Shown here: positions 1 to 10,787 of the stretch, piece after piece | How positions within the stretch are numbered: position 1 is the stretch's first letter | Layout: every line of letters begins with the position of its first letter | Assembly (NCBI GenBank): GCA_033439295.1 | Contig: JAVTLE010000001.1 | Location: forward strand, 682,001 to 746,000 | Direction: 5' to 3' | DNA from: Deuterostichococcus epilithicus | Lineage: Eukaryota; Chlorophyta; Trebouxiophyceae; Prasiolales; Stichococcaceae | DNA: 64,000 bases | Made by a program: the position numbers and the translations under genes | Notes under the pieces: generated by a model | Told to the model about the DNA's origin: nothing | The model's database searches: none | Seen by the model: the letters and a program-made list of their open reading frames with translations, nothing else

Positions 1-3000
1 GGCATACTTCGGGACCAGGCAAGGGACGCCAGTCCCTTCCGCCCGACTTCAGCTCTGCCGTCATCCAGAGCTGCTTCCTTGTGCTGACAAGACGTATCAG
101 CTTGAGGCTCCAGGTTGAGGCTCGTGGCATTGAAAAGGTCCAATAGACCCCGCAGGACAGACTGTTTAGGGCCCTTAAACCCTGGCGCTCACCCATGTGC
201 AGGCGAGGCGGGTTGGCGCGCGAGTTGCCGAGCCACACGTCAAAGCCGGCGTCATAGGCGGCAAATGCATTGCTCCCTGTGACGCCGTTGCACACCCAGC
301 CCATGGATGTGTCCAGGATGCCGTGCATGAAAAACACGACATCGCGCGCGCCTGCGGAAAAGGTGAGAACACTGGTCACTAGGATTGCTCCTTTTGTGTT
401 TGTTTCGGCAGATGGCATGCCGCCCTGCAGCCCGCGGAGGTGTCCAGGATACCAGATGCATGAATGACACCATGTCACGAGCGCCTGCAAGAAAGGTGCA
501 GGGGTGTTCCTGGATCGTGATCAGAAGGCGACCCTTCCTGCGGCTCATGCATGTGTGATGCTTCCAGGATGCTGGCTGCGTCTTCAAATCCTGTTCATAG
601 CAGATGGTTGTGCGGATTCCTGTGCTGTGAGTGTGCAGCTGGAGCAGGTCCTCGATCAAAAAGAGGTTGCAACCGCCTGTGCATCCAGATTATTCATCTG
701 CCAATGCCAGTGGTAGTGACTCGAGCCACTTTGGAGCAGGTTCCCCTCACCGCGGCGGGGGATGCGCTCCATGTGCATGATGTCGCCGTCGCAGGTGGTC
801 ACATGTGGGGCGCCTTTTGAACCTCCTGCAAAGCCTTTCGGAGGACACTCGTGGGCTGCTGCTTGCTCACCGCGGCGGGGGATGCGCTCCATCTGCATGA
901 TGTAGCCATCGCTGGTGGTCACGATGTGCGGCTCCATGGGGTACCCTGCGGACTGGATGACGTCCTTCGCCGTCCACACGCCGTGCAGCGTCTCGTACGC
1001 GGAGAAGCTGGCCGACCGCCGCAGCCGCTGCGAGCGGTATGTGCGGCTTGCCCCTTCCTCCGGCTCGGCTGTGGGTGCAGAGTTTGTGAAGGAATGTGTG
1101 ACCAAAGTGTTACGATATGCTGCGTATTGGGAGCTTGACATATGGAGCAATGTCAAGGGCCGCAGCTACTGCGAGGGACAGCTCTGGCTGGCGCCCGCCT
1201 CTGGCGCGGCAGCAGCCAAATGATGCAATGTGCAATCACAGCCTGATGACCGCAAAGCGCAAGGCCATCTTGCAAGGCCAGGGCGCCAGCAGCGTGCAGC
1301 AGTCGCTGCTGCGGCGTGAGCAGTGCCTGCAGGCCAGAACCTGCCCCCAGCTCGATGCACGGAGGAGTGACGGAGCCCAGCAGGAGCAGCAGAACATGCA
1401 GGGCATGCTACATCTAGATTTGACTGCGTACCCCCTGGAGCGTGTAAACCCTGCTAGACCCCATCTCCTGCTCGGCTGTTCTGGACGAGGAACAGCACAG
1501 CCTGGTACCAACGACACCTTGGCTCCAGGAGCCAGCAGCGGAGGGCTGGCTGCTCATGGTGGCAAAGGCTGTCGCGCTGCTTTCTGCATGTGGGCTTGCA
1601 GATGTAGTGTGCTGGGAAGTCACCATGCTTCTCGGGACAGAGTACAAGCAGGCCCGGCCGGCACATCGAAGCAAGCAGGCCCCACCTTCTGCGGCACAGC
1701 CAGCCGCGCCGAGGCCGAGCCCGCGCAGCGCCGGCGACTCCCGCGGCGGCGGCACCCGCAGCGTGCGGCGCACCAGCCAGCGCACCGTGTCGAAAGCCGC
1801 CGTGACCGCCAGCTCGCAGCTCAGGCGGAACTCCTCCACGAAGCCGCGCCGGTGGCCGCCCTCCGACACCGCCCAGCCTGCTGGGTGCCATGGATGTCAG
1901 TGCGCGCTCCAGGGAGTCGGGTGGCGGTGCGGGTATGCTGACAAGATGCCAGCCTGCGCAGTGCCGCAGAGTTGCTGAACCAGCGACGGTGCCCAGAATG
2001 CGGAGCTCATCGCTCTGCATGACCCAAGCAAGTTCAGGTTGCAGATTGAGTTCAGTACTGAGGTCAGCTCACGACTTGCCTGAGGGTCGGTCGAAGAGGT
2101 CGCTGCCGCGGCGCCGCAGACCGCCCTCCTGCTGCTGCTTGCCGCTTCCCAGCAGCCACCTGAGGCCCGGCATGCGCTGCAGCCCAGCCGCGACGGCCGC
2201 AATCGGCGAGAGAGCCCACGAAAGCCAGCTCTGGCGTGACTCCGCATCGGCTGACCCGTTGTGGCGCCGCGTGGTGTGCCGCGAGGTGTTGCCTGCGACA
2301 CCAGATGGCCACGGTCTGCTGCCAAGACTCCGGTCTTGAGCTTGCACAAGGTAGAACGATCTGCAACCACCCCAGCTCCCTGCCAACCTGGTGGTTGATG
2401 GCGTCGCAGCATGCACGTGCATGCAGGCGATGCTGCACTCTTGACGCCACCTGCATGCATGCAGCTGCAAAACACAATAGCATCGCAGGATATCGCAGGA
2501 TCGCACGCGACGTTGCTGGCGGCGTGTCTCGCGGAGTGCTGGCGTCGCTCCCGCCGCCGCCCCTGCCGCCGAGGCCACTGTGGCCGCCGCCCGCAGCGGT
2601 GTGCCCGTTGACTTTGCCGTTGGCTGGGCAGTCTCGCGCGATGATGGCATTGAAAGTGCTGGGCCGCTCCTCCCGCCACCACGACTGCCACGCCTGGCTG
2701 CGGCTCAGTCGCGTGCGCAGCGACCTGTGGAGATGGAAGAGTCCATTACGAGCTACCAACTGTCATCAGGCGTGCACGCAGCTCGGGCTATCGGGCTTGT
2801 GACACGCCTCAGCAGAGGTGCGCTCACTTCAACCTGTCGCACAGGAGAACCACGAGCTTTAGCTAACAAGTGCCTCACTTGGAGATGCTGCGCTCACGAG
2901 GCAGCGCCGCCACGACCCATGAGAAGAAGCCGTTGACGAGACGCGTTGCATTGGAGAAAGCCTCCCGGATGATGGACTGCGCAGGCGGCAGAGTTGGAAA

Positions 3001-3264
3001 CTTCGACTGGAATCATCAAGAAATCGCAGGCTGACACATACTTTTGCTTGCTTGCCCTTGACAGCTTTTAGCTGGTGCACCGAAGAGAATTCTCAATGCG
3101 AAGTTTGCATGCATCGTTGGAACAGAGGCATGCATGCAGTTTCAGGATGCAGTGTGTCTTGCTTGGCACACGCACACCTTGACACTCTCCTCCCAAGTGC
3201 CCAGCACCGTCTCGATCCACCATTCCGCCAACGGTATCCAAAACTCCTCGCGCAGCCACCTCAA
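1..3264 (-). CDS. Large plant-type alpha/beta-hydrolase lipase, 3'-partial
   Basis: Probable triacylglycerol/steryl-ester lipase of the Arabidopsis At1g73920/At1g18460 type, cut by the left edge. Exons in coding order: 3178-3264, 2879-2976, 2451-2724 (3' end uncertain), 2080-2176, 1686-1877, 871-1068, 193-351. All junction phases agree. The N-terminal region has a WEESVK..REAFSNATRLVNGF-like stretch. The 1686-1877 exon encodes RRGFVEEFRLSCELAV, a match to the conserved amphipathic segment of the plant proteins. Exon 871-1068 holds the lipase-associated motif (GYPMEPHIVTTSDGYIM then RIPRR). Exon 193-351 encodes the oxyanion-hole region (FFMHGILDTSMGWV) and DVWLGNSR. The catalytic Ser, Asp and His lie beyond the window. 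The first exon and start codon were not found upstream of 3264. The 2080 donor is GC. Exon echoes lie in the 352-870 intron. Confidence 0.85.
432..498 (-). repeat. Exon echo: copy of lipase exon 193-351 5' end plus acceptor
   Basis: This intronic stretch resembles 299-362, the start of the downstream exon with its splice acceptor, at roughly 75-80% identity by eye. It keeps the aggatnccg/atgcatga core and the gcgcctgc acceptor region. Confidence 0.7.
741..806 (-). repeat. Exon echo: copy of lipase exon 871-1068 3' end plus donor
   Basis: Intronic near-copy of 861-928, including the ctcac donor and the stretch encoding DGYIMQMERIPRR. Read in the same frame it still gives VTTCDGDIMHMERIPRR. 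About 85-90% identical by eye, so one of the younger echoes. Confidence 0.85.
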
Positions 3265-4385
3265 CTGAGGAAAGGAGCACAGCATGTTCAGCAAAGCTCA
3301 GCTCATGGTGGGGCAGGCACCCGCGCCGCAAGCGATCCGGCTGATTCTAAAGCGTGCCGGAAGAATGAAGCCAGCAACTCCGTTCCAGACCTGCGACTGA
3401 TCATTCCTAATCACCAAGCAGGGGTAGCTGGTGCACAAACACAGAATTCCGGTGGCCGTCGCCAGTATGCTTTGGCAGACAGGCAGGCAGTGCACACATA
3501 CACGGGTTGGGAGTGTGCCGACACCCTTCATCGATGGCCGACGAGGCCTGAAAGCGAAACGAGGCGCAGGTTGTTGTGTCGCCGCCTGTGAACGGTATGC
3601 TGTCAAGCATCGCTCACCACTATCAAGGCTGACCAGACGACGGCGCCGGCCCATCGAGACGGACTAAGCATGACCCTATGAAATCAGCTGGGCACATGCA
3701 TGATCTCAATCCAAGACTGGCTCCAAAAGCGTTCAAAGGCCGCCTCCGTTGCACCGTGTGTATTGGCATTCAAAATTGTCTCGGACTGGGCCTGCCAGCC
3801 CGCAGCGCCAAGCGCAAGTTGAGATCCCGACAAATCTGCAAGGCTAAAAAAGTGGTTCTTGAAACGGATATCGAAAGTCAAGCATTTGTGCCGTGACAAG
3901 GTAAGGCACGTGCGGGTGAGGCTGACGCAGCCGCCGATTTCACTTCGGGTGTCGCCGTTGGTCTCCGGGCAAGTGTACCGTTTAGTTTCAACCAAGGCCC
4001 CCTTTCAAATGCAATCGAGAAGTGCTCTATTGCGGTTGATTTGAGGCCTCTGCGTCGCATCCTTCCCTCCTCGGCCAGCGTTGTGAGCATGGGCATCTGA
4101 TGCACCGTTTCCAGTGCTGTGAACCGTGTCCGAGGCATTGCGCCGGCCAGCTGAGTACCCCGTTCAGCACGCTGTCTTCACAGGCACCGAAGCCCGGCCT
4201 GCTCCTCAGCCGCGGGCTCGCGGCTGCTTGGCCACCCGTCCCCAGGCGCCTGGCAGACCGCCCACCCTGCATCCCCAATCAGCGGCGACCACAGGCACTG
4301 CTGCTCCCCCGGCGCAGCCGCAGCCGCAGCCGCAGCTGCAGCCCCTGCCGCCGGCACACCCGCAGGCGCCGGATCTCGCTGCCCG
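3265..4385. other. Spacer between lipase 5' end and UBA5 3' end
   Basis: About 1.1 kb between two genes both read on the minus strand. It should hold the missing first exon(s) and promoter of the lipase and the 3' UTR of UBA5. I found no coding segment I could support. The short open frames on both strands have no recognisable motif. Confidence 0.5.
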
Positions 4386-7300
4386 TCAGCTCTGCCCGAG
4401 CGCCTGCAGCTGCGCCATGAGGTCGTCGACGCCCTCTCCCGTGTCCTGCACCCGCTCCGCGTCCAGCGCCTCGGCGTCCGGCCGGCCCTCCTCCTATGTC
4501 GCAGCAATTTTTTATTGGTTTACATTGAAAAAATTGAACTTGAGCTGTTTGTAAGCTTTACAGACGTATACGTCTGTGGTGCACTGTTGCGCTGTGAGAG
4601 GCAGGCGGCAACTGCTCCGCGTCCAGTGCCCTGTGCGGCCGGCCCTTGCCCCTGAATCCCAGTAGAAGCATTGGAAATCAGGCGTTGACCAGAACCTGTG
4701 AGCCACGAGCCGCGTATCCAGCCGTGCACAGCCTCCGCCCCAACACCCTAAGGGGACATCACAGCACAGCAGCTTATGGGCTGCACTGGATATCAAGAGG
4801 GGAGGCCTCTCAGTCGTAAACTCGTTCCGCCTGCGAGCACCACATTGAAGTGCAGGGATCAGAATTAACCGGGTGCGCCTGCTGCACTGCACTGGCAGGA
4901 GGAGGGCCGGCCGGACGCACAGGCGCCGAATGCGGAGCTGGCACACATCACAGGGCAGGAGCCTGACGCTCTCCAATATAATCTGACAAGACGACATTTG
5001 AGACCGAGCTAATTACAGAAGCAGACCACTCACATGCGAGAATTGCAGACCCTCTGGGAGCGCCTGCTGCACGCCGCCACCGCCGCCGCCAACGCCGCCG
5101 CCGTCGTTGCTGCTGGCGCTCACTGCTGCAGTGTCTGGTGCCGACTCCGAGGGTCTCGCGTCCTCAGGCATCACTTCGATCTGCCACTCGTTGTCCTCGT
5201 GCACGACTGCCGCCTCTGTCGCCGACGTCGCCTCCGCCGCTGCCCGCTGCCGCTCTGCCACCGCCTCTGGCGATTCCATCTTGGCCTGATTATGCATGAA
5301 CTCTGTGATTGTGGCCGTTCTGAAACGAGATCATAACCCCCAAGGGCGAGCTATCCTCCGAACCAGGAAAAAGTGTGGCATGCACTGCCCCCAGCCCGAA
5401 CCAGGCAAAAATGCCCAATTTGCACAGCTGCGAGAAGCCCTCCGCACAAGCCCGACCCGTCAGGCCTTGACACTTGACCCCCTTGCTTCTAGATCTGAGG
5501 CTACTGCCACTGAGCGACTTCATCCTTTCTCGTGCTATTACTCAACAAGCCACAATGCAAGCTTTAGGCGTTTCTCGCACCTTGTACTGGCCCTGCATCC
5601 GCACGCACAGCGGGTTGAGGCAGCCCGGGTTGGCGCGAATGGCCATTTGTGGGAAAAAGTCCTTGAGCGAGGCGTAGCCCAGGTACTGCGTCACGGTGCC
5701 AAAGCCGAGAAGGTACTTGAGGGAGTTCTGCACCAACAGCCCCGCAATGATGCCTGCGCGGCATGATATAGGGTTTGTAGTTCTGCAGCGAAGGTTTGCA
5801 CCAGCAGCCCTGCTCAAATGCCTGCGCGGGAGAGGGTCGTAACTGTCTCTGAGGGAGGCATTATCCAAGTACTGCGTCACGGTGCTGCGTCACGGTGCTT
5901 CGCCACGGTACTGCGTCACGGCGCGAGTTCTGCAACATCAGGTCCACAGTGCCTGGCACAATTGGCGCCTTGTACCCGAACATCGGATTCGTTTGACACA
6001 TGGGCACTGAGATAAGATGCATTGAGGCGCAAGAGGCTGATACATCTGAAGCACGTAGTGCCGCAGCACAACCTGTCTCAACTGTCTTCCTGCCTCTGTG
6101 AGCAGCCCATCGTTGGCGATGGTCGTAACCACGCCCCTGACGACCTTGTCAGGCATCCTGTGCCGTGCGCCATGCAGCACTCGACCTTGTCGGCACCATG
6201 CTGTGGCCCGCATGGTGCAAGATAATCAACACAACCAACCCTGCAAGCTGCACAAGGTGCGGTGACTGATGTGCAGAAGCAGGAAGCCATGAAGCCGCAC
6301 CCATGGTGGTGGGCAGCGACGCCGCGCACACGCCCTCGCGCTTGAGCGTCCGCTCGTCGATGCCGGACGCCACCACCAGCGGCGGCACACACGCAAAGCA
6401 CGCCGTCTCGCCGGGGATGACGACCTGAGAGGAGACTCTGCCTCAACAACTCGAGTGGTCTGCCACTGCAGTGGGAGCTTGGTGTCATGGTCTCGAGGAT
6501 GCGGGGGCAGCACGCAGGCTGTGCATGGCGTGCGACAGGATATTGGTTGTGGCCGCCCGCTTGTAGCATGACGGTGTCAGTTGAACAATTTGGTTCATGA
6601 CGTCCGGAACACCACATGCCTGAGTCCCTGCAGGTCTCAAGTTAGCTGCTTGTATGCAAAGGAGTTTGCAGAGTATAATCTAACGTTCGATCGCAGTCTC
6701 AGACTGGGCACTGTACCTGTATATGGCCGGAAACAGCGTCCTCCGACACCCCCGACTCCATCCATGTTTGCTCCAGCTCTAAGCACACCTGTGCAGCGCC
6801 CACATCTTTGGTTCAAGGTTTGGTGAAGCACTCCCGGCTTCCTGCCCAGATCCATGGCTGCATGCCTTGCTCGTCCGGAGGCTGGGGCCCATGCCTCCTG
6901 CAGAGAGCCCGCATGCGACGTCTTGTCCCTGTCAGCGCCAGGGAGACACCAGCCCTGCACCCGGCGCAGGCGTACGAGCTGCCATGGGCACCATCGTGGC
7001 AGGACACAGCGGAGAGCACGGTTCGAGGGGGGAAATTGGGCCGCGCCTGGTTGATGGTCATGCGCGCCTCGTAGTTGTCCACGCAGCTGAGCACCAGATC
7101 CACGCGCGGCTTCCCGCTTCCGCTTTGGCTTCCGCTTCCGCCGCCGCCGCCGCCGCCATCATGGCACAGCGAGTCCTTGAAGGCCTGGAAGCCCTCCAGG
7201 GAGGTGATGTTCATGTGGAAAGCCTCCAGCTGCACGTCCGGGTTGATGCCCTCTGCGTGTCGACAGCACAACCGTTGTCGACAGTCTGTGGCCCAATTTG

Positions 7301-8857
7301 ATTGGTCCAGCCGCCAGACAGCTCGATGCATCTGCTGCATTCTGTGTATCGCCTACTAATGGAGACGCCCAACCATTGTGGTCGCTGGAAGACAGGTCCC
7401 GCACAATCAAGACGCAGCGCCAAGCCTTCTGCGTGTATCTCCACGTCACATCGTAAACCCCAAAGGCGCACCCAGGGTCTGCGCCGCGGCGTCCGTCTTC
7501 GTCATGCCGGCGTGCTCGGGGCGGAAAAACAGGCGGTTCATGTTCGCTAGCTCCACCTTGTCGTAGTCTGCAGACAACGGAGACTTGCGCTGCTGCAGGG
7601 CTTCTGGCTGGCAAATGGTCGACTTAGTGGTCACAGCCAGTGCCAGCGTGCAAGTGCAGGACTGCATGAATGTGCACGGCATAGCATAGCTTTGTAAGCT
7701 CGGCAATGCCGTCGACTGGTGCGATGCAGTGCGCGCTTCTACGCGATGGATGCACTCCCCACTGGAGCCACAGCATCGGTGTCGTGCACTCACCATACAT
7801 GAGCAGCCGCCCGATGCCGCAGCGCGTGAGCATCTCCGCGGCCACGCTGCCCACGCCGCCGATGCCGACGATGGCCACCTATATGCGTGTCGAAGTAGAG
7901 ACGTTGCTGTTTTCATGGCGCTGCAGAATCTGCTAGGGCATGGCGTTCTCGGAATGGGTCCAAAGGTTACTCCGCCACACGGGAGGAGCGTGCGCCGCCG
8001 CTCTGCTGTGCTTCTCGCGCAATCTGCATCATAGCGCGGTGCATGTGTATGAACCATCGTGGCGAAGGGCGCACACGGCGCTGAAGCAGCGCAGGACGTG
8101 CACCATCTTGTTGCAGATGCGCTCATGGTCCCAGCCCCGCAAGATGTCAAGGCATTAATCGAAGCACATCAGCGCCGACAGCGCACCGTCTTGTTGCGGA
8201 TGCGCTCATAGTCCTGCACGATGCCCATGCGCTGCAGCGCCATGAGGCGGCTGTACGGGTTGGAGTCCACGACTTCGGCGCTCATCTTGGCGATGCGCCC
8301 CCGAGCGCCCTGCACACCGCCAGAGGCAGCATGTCGAAGCTTAGCAACCCTAGTGAGACCGCATGGAGCGTGCACATGCGCCCGCTGTCTTGCAGCCCGA
8401 GCCCGAGCGAGGCCGCACCATGCCCTACATAAGCCTGCCTTATGTAAGCTTGCCGCACACACCGCACCAGCGCCGGCAGGGGGGAGGGCGCGCCGAGCGC
8501 ATTGTCCAGCTGCGCGTTCAGGCGCTGCAGCTGCTGCGACAGCTTGTCCGCGCCCTGCCGCAGCGCCTCGGCGTCGACGCCCTCCAGTTGCTCCTGCGGG
8601 GTGCACAGATGCTGGGTGGTGCGGTGCGCCCTCGTTCTGGTGCGGCGTCGCGATGCGGCGACGGCAATCCTCGACGGATCCCAAGGCTGATGCAGTGCGC
8701 GCAATGCACAAGCATCAGCTGCGGCATCGATTGTACGCAGTTTGAAGATGACAGTCCGGTTTTGCCGATGCTGGTTTTTGGCAGTGTTCGATCGGACCTC
8801 CAAGGACTCCAGTGCCTGCTGCAGCGGCGTGGCCGCCGGCTGCCGTTGATGCGCCAT
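4386..8857 (-). CDS. UBA5: UBA5, E1 activating enzyme for UFM1
   Basis: Adenylates UFM1 and carries it as a thioester before passing it to UFC1. Eleven exons: 8798-8857, 8468-8593, 8187-8309, 7794-7878, 7472-7567, 7047-7252, 6717-6788, 6301-6424, 5581-5753, 5034-5285, 4386-4493. They sum to 1425 nt, 474 aa (human 404). Visible parts: N-terminal coiled-coil-like stretch, [15 protein letters not shown]-type block, nucleotide loop GIGGVGS (about aa 108-114), [32 protein letters not shown], catalytic Cys about 289 in [14 protein letters not shown], the UFM1/LIR-type motif [10 protein letters not shown] with Trp about 389, and a C-terminal [10 protein letters not shown] matching the UFC1-binding tail. 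Extra length is Gly/Ser runs in exons 6 and 10. The exon 6 donor is GC (CAG|GCGCGG). The start ATG at 8857 is the weakest point. Confidence 0.95.
4560..4577. repeat. Perfect 18-nt palindrome in UBA5 last intron
   Basis: acagacgtatacgtctgt is its own reverse complement. It sits in the intron before the last UBA5 exon, next to the direct and inverted exon echoes. Confidence 0.8.
4611..4654 (-). repeat. Exon echo: direct copy of UBA5 last exon 5' part
   Basis: Same-orientation degenerate copy of about 4455-4495. The ctgctccgcgtccag core and the ggccggccc run are kept. Confidence 0.75.
4896..4940 (+). repeat. Exon echo: inverted copy of UBA5 last exon 5' end
   Basis: The plus strand here reads like the minus-strand start of the last exon: aggaggagggccggccggacgc is shared, with most of the following 20 bases. 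The copy is therefore inverted relative to its source at 4455-4496. Its first half is the closest match of all the echoes. Confidence 0.85.
5793..5937 (-). repeat. Exon echoes: several partial copies of UBA5 exon 5581-5753
   Basis: 5793-5830 repeats the exon start with acceptor (compare 5726-5760). 5853-5937 repeats the block at 5665-5705, with tactgcgtcacgg occurring about three times in tandem-like fashion, followed by another gagttctgcaac. All lie in the intron just upstream of the source exon. Confidence 0.8.
8097..8137 (-). repeat. Exon echo: copy of UBA5 exon 8187-8309 3' end plus donor
   Basis: Intronic copy of about 8181-8220 sharing gcaccntcttgttgcngatgcgctcat, including the bases over the splice donor. 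Confidence 0.8.
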
Positions 8858-10787
8858 TTGATCTCTGTTGGATCCGCTGCTGCCTCTGATCTCTTGAAGC
8901 ACCGAACAGACTGGAACGCCGACAAGGTGATCCCCTGCAGATCGGTGATCTTGATGGAAGTGGTGATAACGACGCACCAACCCAATGCAGTGGCTGGCCT
9001 CAGTTAACTGCAGCCGGGAGTGTGCTGCTAAGTCGGAAATGCCAAGTGAATCAGGCTTCACCGGCAGCATTGGCTTCATTCGCCGCTGAGCTGGCACTGC
9101 ACGTGCACAGTGAAGAAAGCTAGGGTGTGGCAGTGCGCTGTGGCTGTGGCTTACAAACCGCTTGCGCATGGTGCCGCTGCTGCTTGATGCACGAGGTGGG
9201 CACTCTTGGCCCTCACTGGGCTGATGTGCCACATTGAAATGGCCAGTGGCACCTGCAGCGGCAGCTGACTTGCAGACAGGCGGCGAGGCGGCCGGCAGGG
9301 GCAGCATCACCGACAAGACGCAGGTCTCCTTTGAACACGCAGCCAGCGTGTCGTGGCCCGTAGCTGCCCGTTTCCCTGGTGGCGCTAATCACGATGCGCA
9401 TTGTGCGGAGCTCTAGTGCGGGCAGAGTATGGCGCAGCCGCAGCGAATGCGGCATACACTGGCGGCCCAGCAATTATGGTTCCAACCAATGACCACACGC
9501 ACCGCGACCACTTTTTGTACACGACAAAGTCTGCTTGCATACCATGCTGCAGCCCAGGGGGGCACCAGGAAACTGCTGCCGCAGAACAGAAGCCGTATGA
9601 GCTGAAGCTCGGCGATCAACCCAGCATAAGCCCGCTCACTTCAGCGGGTCAAAGACTGCAGATTCTATGACGAGCCTGTTGCACAGGCGGCTACGACAGC
9701 ATGCGAGGTTAGCCAAGAGTCTGCAAGCAGTGCGCTGGCAGCTTGGTTGGCCTAGCCCGTGCTGACGCTTCTGATTGAGCAGCATTGTATGCACGCATGC
9801 CACGCTGCCGATGTGTCTCGTTGGCGGGATCGCTGGTTTTCTTTAATTCAGATCAGCGATGCATGCGTGCATGGCGCGGCATAGGCCGCTCCACATGCAG
9901 TACTTCAGCATTGGCGACGGCCACCAGAGTCTGGCTGCAGAGCCTGCTTGAAGCGCTGCAGGCATGCCAGTAACAAGATGATGCAAGCCTTCCGCCGCCG
10001 CTGCCCGATAAGTTGCAATGGCGCCACTCAGGACAGACGCAAGAGTTGTCCATGAGGGATACAAGTCGAGCAGGATCAAATATACAAGCCCAATCCATCA
10101 CCTCTGCTGGCCCATGACTGTCACATGTGCAAGCGTTTCCAGGTTGAACACCAGGTCGCTTCCGCCTGGTGCCTGGTGCGCTTAATTCTAGGACCGCTCG
10201 AGAGATGTCTACGAAGCCAGATCGTCGTTCCGGGTCTGCCATCAGGCCATGGCAGGAAAAAATGGAGTATCACAATCGCTCCTTTTCGCACCGCTGCGCT
10301 GACTGCGTGCAGTTCAAGCATGAATTGACGGACTTCCAAAGCCATTCCTGAGGACGGATTGCGAGTTCAATCTTGGTAATATGCACCTCGCTGCCAGTAC
10401 GAAGCACGATGGTACGAGTTCCTGACAGATCAGATCTAATTTGATTTCTTTTGACTTCTCACAGCGCCTCAGTCCGGGTCGGCTGCGCTGCTTCCGCACC
10501 AATGCGCATGCACTCTGCCGGCAGTGGTAATGCCGATGCCCAACTGATGAGCAGCTGAACACTGTGATCTGATCTGGTGTCTCCTGCGCAGTGACAATTG
10601 TGTAGAGTACGTAAGGGGACGCAGCTGCTTGTCACGCTTTAAACACCATGTTGCGGTGTCAGACAAGTGCCGCAAGGATGATGCCACACCGCGCGACCAG
10701 CTCTGCTTCAGGACTTGCTGCAAAGCCTGCGGCGGGTCGGCGCTTGGTGAACTGCATGGCTAGGCCGCGCAGCACCAGTCCGCCGCC
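8858..10787. other. Spacer between divergent UBA5 and the unrecognised gene at 10788
   Basis: About 1.9 kb with only short or mirror-frame open stretches. It presumably holds both promoters. No protein domain, RNA gene or repeat family was recognised. Confidence 0.5.

Noticed and set aside
1117-1941. A 274-codon open frame on the plus strand
   Set aside because: It is the mirror of lipase exons and introns on the minus strand, whose conserved motifs and phases are much stronger.
8282-9316. A 344-codon open frame on the minus strand
   Set aside because: It runs through UBA5 exon 2 in the right frame but ignores the splice sites; outside 8468-8593 the translation has no conserved content.
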